A DNA stretch of 14,443 nt. It comes from Deinococcus sp. (GTDB lineage: Bacteria; Deinococcota; Deinococci; Deinococcales; Deinococcaceae). A program made the translations under genes and the position numbers. The DNA lies in NCBI RefSeq assembly GCF_018260405.1, contig NZ_JAGLBG010000065.1:1-14443 (forward strand). Direction: 5' to 3'. How positions within the stretch are numbered: the stretch's first letter is position 1; every line of letters starts with the position of its first letter. The notes below the pieces were generated by a model that searched no databases, was not told the DNA's origin, and was given only the letters and a program-made list of their open reading frames with translations. This document shows positions 5,712 through 11,705 of this stretch, one piece after another.

Positions 5712-6095
5712 ATGGCGTATACGATCCTCGTCGCTGATGATGAACCGGCGATCCGCACCATGCTGGAAGTCATTCTGTCGGCAGATGGACATGAGATCAT
5801 CACCGTGCAAGATGGCCGCTCGGCGCTGGAATACCTCCAGTCTCACACGCCCGACGCGATGCTGCTTGATGTCAAGATGCCTTTCATGTCGGGCTTCGAA
5901 ATCTGTTCACGGGTCAAGCGAATCAAGCGGCTGCGCCACACTCCGGTGCTGCTGCTTACCGCCCTCGACGACGACCAGACGCGTGACCAGGCCAAGATGG
6001 TCAATGCCGACGACCTGGTGCATAAACCCGTTTCGGGCAAGCAACTGCGCAGCCGGGTCGTGCAACTGATCCAGTCACACCAGGGAAACTTATGA
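5712..6095 (+). CDS. Single-domain response regulator (CheY-like receiver)
   Basis: The 127-aa protein is a complete receiver domain without an output domain. The acidic pocket D9-D10, phospho-acceptor D53 (MLLDVKMP), switch T83 (LLLTALDDD) and K105 (HKPV) are all present, so phosphorylation by a histidine kinase is expected. Stand-alone receivers act by protein contact or as phospho-relay intermediates. It is cytosolic. No kinase is encoded nearby. Its stop is only 34 bp before the start of the class A PBP and no terminator intervenes, so the two are probably co-transcribed, which suggests but does not prove a link to cell-wall control. ATG 5712 gives the usual receiver N-terminus (YTILVADDEP). 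Confidence 0.93.
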   Translation: MAYTILVADDEPAIRTMLEVILSADGHEIITVQDGRSALEYLQSHTPDAMLLDVKMPFMSGFEICSRVKRIKRLRHTPVLLLTALDDDQTRDQAKMVNADDLVHKPVSGKQLRSRVVQLIQSHQGNL

Positions 6096-6116
6096 GGCTT
6101 ACCGTCTCCGGGGGCC

Positions 6117-6122
6117 AGGGAG
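6117..6122 (+). promoter_or_regulatory. Ribosome binding site for the PBP GTG start
   Basis: AGGGAG lies 7 nt before GTG 6130 and supports that start. Confidence 0.6.
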
Positions 6123-6129
6123 CACGGCA

Positions 6130-8565
6130 GTGACCTGGTTCGTGCGTTTCCTTAAATTTCTCAGTTCGCTGGTCATCGCGGCGCTGATCGCCGGGGCGGG
6201 CATCGCCGCCACCTACACGACCAAGTGGGCGCGTGAACTGCCCGACTACCGCCAGCTCGACACCCTGTCGCGCAATCTGGGCGCGGAGACCAAGGTTTTT
6301 GCCCGCGACAACACCTTTTTGGGTAGCCTGATTCCCAAGATCGGGGAGATGAACATCAGCCGCACCATCGTGTCGCTTGACGAGATCAGCCCGTTTATGG
6401 TTGGTTCGCTGATCAGCAACGAAGACCGGCATTTTTTCGAGCACTACGGCCTCGATCCTAACGGCATCGCCCGGCAGTTTCAGCGTCTCGCTAAGGGCGA
6501 GGACGTGCAGGGCGGCTCGACGCTGACCAACCAGCTTGTCAAGAACACCCTGCTGCTGGGCGAGTACAAGATGGCCCGCACGCCCGACCGAAAGTTCAAG
6601 GAATGGATGCTGAGCATGCAGGTCGAGCGCAGCTTTACCAAAGACGAGATTCTTCAAGACTACCTGAACGCGATCTACTGGGGCGACGGCGGCCCGGTCG
6701 AGCTGTACGGCGTATATTCGGCGGCGCAGGCCTACTTCAAGACCACACCCAAGAGGCTGACGCTGGCCCAGAGTGTCTACCTGACCACGCTGATTCCGAG
6801 TGCGAGGCGCTATTTCGACTACAAAAGAGTGCGTCCGATGATGAAAGCGGTGCTTAACCACATGGTTGAGGACAAGTGGATCACCCAGGCGCAGGCCGAC
6901 GCCGCGTGGCGTGAAAAACTGCAACCGGCGGGCTGGCAGGTCACTTACGGCGCGCACGGCAAGGTGCTAAGCGCCAAACTGGTCAACCCGAAAGGCAAGG
7001 AACTCAAGGCCGTGACGACCAACCGCGCCCCACACTTTATGGGACAGGTCGAGTCGGAACTGGTCAAGCGTTTTGGCCGCGACAAGGTGTACGGCTCGGG
7101 CGGTCTGCGGGTGTACACCACGCTTTCGCCCAAGGTGCAAAACGCTGTGGAAACGGCCAGCCGCGAGGCCTATTACGGCTACATGACCAGCCAGGGTCAG
7201 GCGCTGCCGCCGGGCACCACCATGGCAGCGGTGATGCTCGACCCGTACACCGCCGAGGTGCTGGGCATGGTCGGGCAGAAGCTGCGCGGCAACGATCCGC
7301 CCTCCGACTGGAACAATGCGGCGCAGGGTCAGCGGCAGGTTGGTTCGACCATCAAACCGCTGCTGTACACCACTGCCCTGGAAAACGGCGCGACCCAGCT
7401 CACGCGCGAGTACGACGGCCCGATCCGCATCTGGGATAGGGGTTCACAAAAGTACTACGAGCCGCAGGATTACGAAGGCAAGATGAGCTACCGCAACATG
7501 ACGATCCGCGAGGGCCTCGACAAGTCGCTGAACCTCGTAGCGATCCGGGTAGCGCAGTTCGTCGGACTGGAAAAGTTCTTTGCCAAGCTCAAGCTACTTG
7601 ATATTCCGCCCAATGACGGCACCAGCTACGCGGCGGCGCTGGGCGCGGTCGAGACCACTCCGGTCAAGCTGGCCGCCGCCTACGCGCCCTTTGCCAACGG
7701 GGGGCTGTACCGCCCGCCCCGTTACATCACGCGGGTAACCGACGCCCGTGGACAGGTGCTGTACGACGCCGCCAACGAGACCAAGTTGCCGACCCGTGTC
7801 TGGAGTCCGCAGGTCGCGTACCTGGGCCTGGACATGATTCGCGGCGTGGTCAACGACCTCGACGATACCCAGGGGGGACTAGCGAGCCGTGCCAAGTTCG
7901 GTGAGTGGCCGATCGGTGGTAAAACCGGCACCACTAACGGCGTTACCAACGGCAACAAGGACTTCTGGATGGTCGCCACCACGCCGATCTATACCGGGGC
8001 CGTATGGGTGGGCAAGCAGCAGGGCGGCGAAATGTCGAGCCGCTACTACTCGGGCTGGGTCAACGGCCCGATCATGCGCCGGATGATGGAAGTGGCCCAC
8101 GCCGGAATCGCCCCCACCAAATTTGCCGAGCCTGCCGGGATTTACTACGTGCCTGCCGGGGAAGCGTCACTGCCGAACGTGACGGTGGCGATGGTAGACC
8201 GCAGCTTCCTGGCGCACAACAGCACCCAGGATATCAGTAGCGAACTGCCCCAGAAGCCGCAATACCGCGAAACCCCCTTTGAGGCCTCGACCTCGAACGA
8301 CCCGGATACGGTTGTGGTCAGCCTTGACCGCACGACCGGCAAGATCGCCACCGAATTCACTCCGCCTAGCGACATCGTGCGGCGGCGCGTGAGCATCGAG
8401 GAACTGCCCGGTTACGCGCCCGACCAGAACCCGGCTCCGCTGAAAAACGAACAGGCCGACCCCTCGGCGGTCAAGCTGGTTCGTTCTCAGGCCGCAACGC
8501 CCGCCCCAACCGCCGCACCCTCGGCTGACCCGGCCAGCAGCGATCATCCACCCCAGCAGCCCTAA
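6130..8565 (+). CDS. Class A penicillin-binding protein (bifunctional transglycosylase/transpeptidase)
   Basis: This 811-aa enzyme polymerises lipid II into glycan strands and cross-links peptide stems outside the membrane. A signal-anchor helix spans residues about 8-28. The GT51 domain has catalytic E98 in SNEDRHFFEHYGLDP, GGSTLTNQLVKN (128-139) and RSFTKDEILQDYLN (167-180). The transpeptidase domain has the serine motif STIK (S406, K409), SLN (466-468) and KTGT (598-601), all intact. After about 690 comes an extension, and after about 765 a Pro/Ala/Ser-rich tail likely to be disordered. The start is GTG 6130, with SD AGGGAG 7 nt upstream. It follows the response regulator by 34 bp in what looks like one operon and is closed by a strong terminator. 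PBP1A-like by overall form; the exact paralogue cannot be told. Confidence 0.95.
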   Translation: MTWFVRFLKFLSSLVIAALIAGAGIAATYTTKWARELPDYRQLDTLSRNLGAETKVFARDNTFLGSLIPKIGEMNISRTIVSLDEISPFMVGSLISNEDRHFFEHYGLDPNGIARQFQRLAKGEDVQGGSTLTNQLVKNTLLLGEYKMARTPDRKFKEWMLSMQVERSFTKDEILQDYLNAIYWGDGGPVELYGVYSAAQAYFKTTPKRLTLAQSVYLTTLIPSARRYFDYKRVRPMMKAVLNHMVEDKWITQAQADAAWREKLQPAGWQVTYGAHGKVLSAKLVNPKGKELKAVTTNRAPHFMGQVESELVKRFGRDKVYGSGGLRVYTTLSPKVQNAVETASREAYYGYMTSQGQALPPGTTMAAVMLDPYTAEVLGMVGQKLRGNDPPSDWNNAAQGQRQVGSTIKPLLYTTALENGATQLTREYDGPIRIWDRGSQKYYEPQDYEGKMSYRNMTIREGLDKSLNLVAIRVAQFVGLEKFFAKLKLLDIPPNDGTSYAAALGAVETTPVKLAAAYAPFANGGLYRPPRYITRVTDARGQVLYDAANETKLPTRVWSPQVAYLGLDMIRGVVNDLDDTQGGLASRAKFGEWPIGGKTGTTNGVTNGNKDFWMVATTPIYTGAVWVGKQQGGEMSSRYYSGWVNGPIMRRMMEVAHAGIAPTKFAEPAGIYYVPAGEASLPNVTVAMVDRSFLAHNSTQDISSELPQKPQYRETPFEASTSNDPDTVVVSLDRTTGKIATEFTPPSDIVRRRVSIEELPGYAPDQNPAPLKNEQADPSAVKLVRSQAATPAPTAAPSADPASSDHPPQQP

Positions 8566-8581
8566 AGGCGACCCCCGACCA

Positions 8582-8615
8582 GACTGCCGCCGTCTCACGC
8601 GGCAGTCATCTTTTT
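8582..8615 (+). terminator. Rho-independent terminator of the PBP operon
   Basis: GACTGCCGC (8582-8590) and GCGGCAGTC (8599-8607) form a perfect 9-bp stem with an 8-nt loop, followed by ATCTTTTT. It begins 16 bp after the PBP stop. Confidence 0.92.
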
Positions 8616-8631
8616 GCGTGGTTTAGGCTGG

Positions 8632-8637
8632 CATAGT
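8632..8637 (+). promoter_or_regulatory. Possible -10 box before the thioredoxin-like gene
   Basis: CATAGT (four of six bases of TATAAT) lies 6 nt before ATG 8644, the same spacing as the other leaderless starts here. It lacks the first T, so it is weaker than the others. Confidence 0.35.
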
Positions 8638-8643
8638 GCAGGC

Positions 8644-9027
8644 ATGACCCGTAAAGGTGCGCCCCTGCTTTCCCTGCTGCTGCTGCTGGGTATCTCGGAT
8701 GCCGGTGGACTGGTTCGGCTGGGAGAGCCGCTGCCCGCGCACCCCTGGCAAGATGAGGACCGGGAAGTGGTGGTGGTGTACTCGCATGACTGCGGCGATC
8801 TGGGCGGGCTGTGGCAGGCTGTGATGCAAGCAGGCCTGCCGGTACGGGCCGTGAACGCCGAGGACATTCCCACGGCAGCCCCGAAAGGCGTGACACCGTG
8901 GCGCGGTAAGGAAGCCACGCACTTTGCCCGGCAACTTAAGGTCAGCGCGTACCCCACGGTGCTGCTGGTGCAGGGTGGCCGGATTCTGAATGCCTGGGAG
9001 GGCGATTTCACCGGGCACCTGGACTAG
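8644..9027 (+). CDS. Exported thioredoxin-like protein with one cysteine
   Basis: The 127-aa product has a signal peptide or N-terminal anchor (MTRKGAPLLSLLLLLGISDAGG) and a small thioredoxin-like core. REVVVVYSHDCGDLGGLW (residues 40-57) matches the first core strand and active-site helix, and LKVSAYPTVLLVQGGRIL (98-115) carries the cis-proline (P104) before the fourth strand. The position normally occupied by CxxC reads CGDL: C50 is the only cysteine in the protein, so a normal dithiol exchange is impossible within one chain. The gene sits 53 bp before ccdA, whose product usually reduces exported thioredoxins such as CcmG/ResA; the context suggests a periplasmic or envelope partner in the same pathway. 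ATG 8644 is chosen over a TTG at 8614, which would lie inside the terminator. The fold call rests on pattern only. Confidence 0.7.
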   Translation: MTRKGAPLLSLLLLLGISDAGGLVRLGEPLPAHPWQDEDREVVVVYSHDCGDLGGLWQAVMQAGLPVRAVNAEDIPTAAPKGVTPWRGKEATHFARQLKVSAYPTVLLVQGGRILNAWEGDFTGHLD

Positions 9028-9066
9028 CCAGCCGGGAGGCGGGACAGCTTGCCTACGCTCAGGCGT

Positions 9067-9072
9067 TATGCT
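9067..9072 (+). promoter_or_regulatory. -10 box before ccdA
   Basis: TATGCT fits TANNNT and is 8 nt before ATG 9081, with no SD at the start. This suggests a leaderless ccdA message even though the upstream gene runs in the same direction. Confidence 0.45.
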
Positions 9073-9080
9073 CGGCAGCG

Positions 9081-9761
9081 ATGAGTGCTTCTGCTGCCCC
9101 GACACTGACGGTGGCGTTTATTGCGGGTCTGCTGTCTTTCCTCAGTCCCTGTGTGCTGCCGCTGGTGCCCAGTTACCTGGGCGTGATCGGCGGAGCCAAA
9201 GCCCCGATGAGCCGCGCCCTAGGCTTTATCCTGGGGTTCGGACTGGTGTTCGTGGCGCTGGGCGCGACTGCCAGTACCCTGGGAGCGGTGCTGGCCCCAC
9301 ACAAGTTTCTGCTGGGGCAACTCGCCGCCGCGCTGATCATCTTTTTTGGACTGGTGATGCTGGAAGTTATTCGGCTGCCTTTTCTGATGCGCGACACCCG
9401 GCAACTGGCTGACGCAGGCGGTTACGGGCCGGTTGCCCTGGGCGCGGCGTTCGCGTTCGGCTGGAGCCCGTGCCTGGGGCCTGCGCTGGGCAGCATTCTG
9501 GGCCTGGCCGCCAGCAGCGCCAGCCTGGGCAGCGGGGTCAGTCTGCTGGCCGCGTACACCGTGGGTCTCGCCGTGCCGTTTTTGCTGGCGGCCCTGCTCT
9601 GGGACCGACTAAATCTGCGCCGACTGAACAAATATTCGGGCATCTTCGAGAAGGTGGGCGGCGCGGTGCTGGTGGTGGTCGGCGTAATGATGCTGACCGG
9701 GCAGTTTACGCGTCTGGCAAGCTTTTTTTATCAGGTGATGCCCCAGTGGCTCAGGATTTAG
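9081..9761 (+). CDS. ccdA: Cytochrome c biogenesis protein CcdA (DsbD transmembrane family)
   Basis: This 226-aa inner-membrane protein carries electrons from cytosolic thioredoxin to exported thiol-disulfide proteins, keeping apocytochrome c cysteines reduced. The two family motifs each hold one active cysteine: FLSPCVLPLVPSYLG (C24) and FGWSPCLGPALGS (C131). About six membrane helices can be seen, at roughly 9-36, 45-70, 77-98, 117-148, 152-172 and 187-206. Its length is normal for the short CcdA form without thioredoxin domains. It follows an exported thioredoxin-like gene and precedes ccmA and ccmB. The stop codon lies inside the first unit of an 18-bp tandem repeat that leads into ccmA. 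Confidence 0.95.
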   Translation: MSASAAPTLTVAFIAGLLSFLSPCVLPLVPSYLGVIGGAKAPMSRALGFILGFGLVFVALGATASTLGAVLAPHKFLLGQLAAALIIFFGLVMLEVIRLPFLMRDTRQLADAGGYGPVALGAAFAFGWSPCLGPALGSILGLAASSASLGSGVSLLAAYTVGLAVPFLLAALLWDRLNLRRLNKYSGIFEKVGGAVLVVVGVMMLTGQFTRLASFFYQVMPQWLRI

Positions 9762-9811
9762 GGGTGGCTCAGGGTTTTGGGATGGCCCAGGATTTAGGGA
9801 TGACTCGGAGT
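9746..9811 (+). repeat. 18-bp tandem repeat at the ccdA-ccmA junction
   Basis: Three full units and part of a fourth stand head to tail: GTGGCTCAGGATTTAGGG (9746-9763), GTGGCTCAGGGTTTTGGG (9764-9781), ATGGCCCAGGATTTAGGG (9782-9799) and ATGACTCGGAGT (9800-9811). Unit 1 holds the ccdA stop (TAG 9759-9761). Because 18 is a multiple of three, each unit opens with a GTG or ATG in the ccmA frame, preceded by a purine-rich stretch. Copy-number change would add or remove six residues (V/M-AQDLG) without breaking either gene. Confidence 0.9.
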
Positions 9812-10486
9812 GCAGGTGGGCAGTGGAAAGTGGAAAGTGAAGAAAGCACCCAGCCGCACGCCCTGCAACTCCGAGGCGTCTGGCTGCGCCTGGGCCGCGA
9901 AGTCATCTTGCGGGGCGTTGATCTGGACATTCCTACTGGGCAGGGGGTCACTCTGCTGGGCGAAAACGGCGTCGGCAAGACCACCCTGCTGCGGCTGCTG
10001 GCCTCGGCGCTGCGCCCGACACGCGGCGAGGGCCGGGTTATGGGCTTCGATATGAAAGACTCGCGGGCGGTGCGGGACTGCGTTCACCTGATGCCCGTAG
10101 ATGCGGGGCTGTATCCCGACCTGACCTGTGAAGAAAATCTGGCGTTCGCTCTGAAGATGCACGGGCAACAAGCCAATATCACAGCCGCCCTCAAACGGGT
10201 CGGACTAGAAGCCGCCGCCGGGCGCCGTGTGCGTCACCTGTCGGCGGGGATGCGCAAACGGCTGGCCCTGTGCCGCGCCTGGCTGCTGTCGCGTCCGCTG
10301 ACGCTGGTGGACGAACCCTTTGCCAACCTGGATGACGCGGGCCGCGCACTGGTGCTGGAACTGCTGGGCGAGGTGCGCGGGCACGGCAACACCCTGGTGG
10401 TCGCTGCCCATGAACCCGAACTGGCCCGGCGGCTGGCTCCCAGAACATTGCGGCTGGCGGCGGGAAAGCTGGAGGAAGCACTGTGA
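9800..10486 (+). CDS. ccmA: CcmA-like ABC transporter ATPase (haem exporter family)
   Basis: The ATPase subunit is expected to pair with the CcmB-like permease that follows, in cytochrome c maturation at the membrane. Counting from ATG 9800 (228 aa), Walker A is GENGVGKTT (54-62), the signature is LSAGM (147-151, in place of LSGGQ, as seen in some related exporters), Walker B is LTLVDEP (167-173) with the catalytic Glu E172, and the H-loop is H204. At the Q-loop the text is HLMPVDAGLYPDLT (96-109) without the usual Gln. The start is uncertain: GTG 9764, ATG 9782, ATG 9800 and GTG 9830 are all in frame, the first three in tandem-repeat units. Similarity to the family begins only near HALQLRGVWLRLG (residue 20), so residues 1-19 may be non-native. 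The frame is open back to about 9470, but that part overlaps ccdA. Confidence 0.85.
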   Translation: MTRSAGGQWKVESEESTQPHALQLRGVWLRLGREVILRGVDLDIPTGQGVTLLGENGVGKTTLLRLLASALRPTRGEGRVMGFDMKDSRAVRDCVHLMPVDAGLYPDLTCEENLAFALKMHGQQANITAALKRVGLEAAAGRRVRHLSAGMRKRLALCRAWLLSRPLTLVDEPFANLDDAGRALVLELLGEVRGHGNTLVVAAHEPELARRLAPRTLRLAAGKLEEAL

Positions 10487-10535
10487 GTCGTAGGTGCCTA
10501 GGAGTGAGTGGAGAACACCCAGGGCGGATGCTCTG

Positions 10536-10545
10536 CCCCCCCCCC
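10536..10545 (+). repeat. C10 homopolymer between ccmA and ccmB
   Basis: Ten consecutive C, followed after one A by GCCCCC, lie in the 136-bp gap between ccmA and ccmB. Such tracts slip during replication and are also prone to sequencing error. The frame open upstream of ccmB passes through it, so a length change would join or separate that leader frame and ccmB, though ccmB itself starts downstream at 10623. Confidence 0.85.
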
Positions 10546-10622
10546 AGCCCCCGCGTACCGCGCACCTCGCACCGCTGCCCATCGCTTTGCACTTTTCACT
10601 TCTCAATCTCGACCTTCCGGTT

Positions 10623-11324
10623 ATGACTACCGCCCTCCACAACGCCATTCAAATTGCTCTCAAAGACCTGCTGGTTGCCGGGCGCACCCGTGACACCCTG
10701 ATGGCAACCGCGTTTTTCGCCGGGTTGGTGCTGCTGGTGCTGGGGCTGGCGCTGGGCGGCAACAACGGACGCTCGGCCGAGCAACTGGCTGCCGTCTCGG
10801 CGGGGGCGGTCTGGACAGCGCTAGCCCTGGCCGCGGCGGTGGGGGCACAGCGGGCCTTCGCGCAAGAATCCGAAGCGGGAGCGCTGGAACAGCTCACACT
10901 GTATCCGGGGCCACACGGGGCCATTTACCTCGGCAAGTTGCTGGGGGTGCTGGGGCCGCTGCTGCTGGTGGCAGCGGGGGTGCTGCCAATAGGCCTGATT
11001 CTGTTCGGGGCGGCGGGGGCCGGGCGCAGCGTGCCCTGGCTGTGGCTGACGCTGACCACGCTGCTGGGGGTACTGGGCTTCGCGGCAGGCACCACGTTTT
11101 ACGGAAGCATCACGGTCAATCTGCGGGCGCGTGAGGCGCTGCTTCCGGCGCTGGCCTTTCCGATTCTGGTTCCGGTGGTCATCGCCTCGGTGCGGGCCAC
11201 CACGCTGCTGCTGCAAGGCGGCTGGTCTGGGGATGTAGCGACCTGGCTGGGCTTTTTGCTGGCTTTTGATGTCGGCACAGTAATTCTGGCGACCCTACTG
11301 TTTCCCTATGCACTCGAGAGCTGA
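10623..11324 (+). CDS. ccmB: CcmB-like haem exporter permease
   Basis: The 233-aa integral membrane protein is the permease partner of CcmA. Six hydrophobic segments are visible (about 27-44, 55-75, 100-125, 135-160, 165-190 and 205-230). Family-like text includes KDLLVAGRTRD near the N-terminus and the cytosolic loop QESEAGALEQLTLYPGPHGAIYLGKLLG (about 85-112), which corresponds to the conserved E-G-LE-L-SP region of CcmB. ATG 10623 gives the usual N-terminus (MTTALHNAIQIALKDLL); the 43 residues in frame before it, from GTG 10494, are Pro-rich and read through the C tract, so they are left out. No SD or good -10 was found near the start, 136 bp after ccmA. The length is normal. ccmC, ccmE and ccmF do not follow. 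Confidence 0.88.
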   Translation: MTTALHNAIQIALKDLLVAGRTRDTLMATAFFAGLVLLVLGLALGGNNGRSAEQLAAVSAGAVWTALALAAAVGAQRAFAQESEAGALEQLTLYPGPHGAIYLGKLLGVLGPLLLVAAGVLPIGLILFGAAGAGRSVPWLWLTLTTLLGVLGFAAGTTFYGSITVNLRAREALLPALAFPILVPVVIASVRATTLLLQGGWSGDVATWLGFLLAFDVGTVILATLLFPYALES

Positions 11325-11356
11325 GCCTGAAAACCGGTGTCAAACTAGCTTTTGGC

Positions 11357-11362
11357 TACAAT
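11357..11362 (+). promoter_or_regulatory. Strong -10 box after ccmB
   Basis: TACAAT (five of six consensus bases) is preceded by TTTTGGC. No -35 is found at normal spacing; TGTCAA at 11338-11343 would leave only 13 bp. If used, transcription begins near 11369 and runs about 335 nt to the pckA start. Confidence 0.4.
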
Positions 11363-11542
11363 CACGCGGGTCGGGGAAAAGCGCCCAAACGTGCTCTACG
11401 CCGCAGCTTTGCAAGTCTGCTCGGGGGCGATGATGCAATTATCACCCGGCAGGCCCCTTCATGGATGCCGCTTTGCCCAAGAGCACACCGCCTGCACTCC
11501 CAGACCGCGCAACCTATATTTTTTCCCTCTTGCCTCTGCTCA

Positions 11543-11571
11543 GATTGAGTCTGAAGTAACCAGATTCAATC
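11543..11571 (+). promoter_or_regulatory. 11-bp-stem hairpin or operator in the pckA leader
   Basis: GATTGAGTCTG (11543-11553), the 7-nt loop AAGTAAC and CAGATTCAATC (11561-11571) pair over 11 positions with a single G-T wobble. No T-run follows, so it is not an intrinsic terminator. It lies 134 bp before the pckA ATG and could be a repressor or activator site as DNA, or a leader structure as RNA. Confidence 0.6.
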
Positions 11572-11692
11572 GGCAGTCCGCATTAGTGTAGCGGTGTTTC
11601 CTGAGTAGTAACGATCTGGAGCCGAGTTCCGGTTGATTTGGAAGTGCTTCAACAGGCAAGCTAGGGAAGCAAACCTTTCTCAAGTAACTCCC

Positions 11693-11697
11693 GGAGG
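11693..11697 (+). promoter_or_regulatory. Ribosome binding site of pckA
   Basis: GGAGG lies 8 nt before ATG 11706 and fixes the start. Confidence 0.85.
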
Positions 11698-11705
11698 ACT
11701 ACCAG

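Larger units (their letters stand above)
11325..11705 (+). other. 381-bp non-coding leader region of pckA
   Basis: No convincing gene is present; a 79-codon frame at 11352-11591 opens on TTG inside the -10 box and shows no family features. The region holds a -10 (11357-11362), an imperfect hairpin GGGCGATGAT (11425-11434) with ATTATCACCC (11438-11447) around a 3-nt loop, a TATATTTTTT stretch at 11515-11524, and a near-perfect hairpin at 11543-11571. It ends in the pckA SD. Its length and structure suggest a long regulated 5' leader, or a small RNA followed by a second promoter; the two cannot be told apart here. Confidence 0.5.

Noticed and set aside
9470..9799. Long N-terminal extension of the ccmA frame
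   Set aside because: It overlaps ccdA in another frame and has no ABC ATPase similarity; it stays open only because of base composition and the tandem repeat.
10494..10622. In-frame upstream extension of ccmB through the C10 tract
   Set aside because: Pro/Arg-rich, no membrane segment, not like CcmB N-termini; the ATG at 10623 gives the expected start.
11400..11525. Possible tRNA or known riboswitch in the pckA leader
   Set aside because: Hairpins exist, but no cloverleaf, no T-loop sequence and no riboswitch core I can recognise.
11352..11591. 79-codon ORF in the pckA leader
   Set aside because: It opens on a TTG next to the -10 box, has no SD and no recognisable features, and the hairpin lies inside it.
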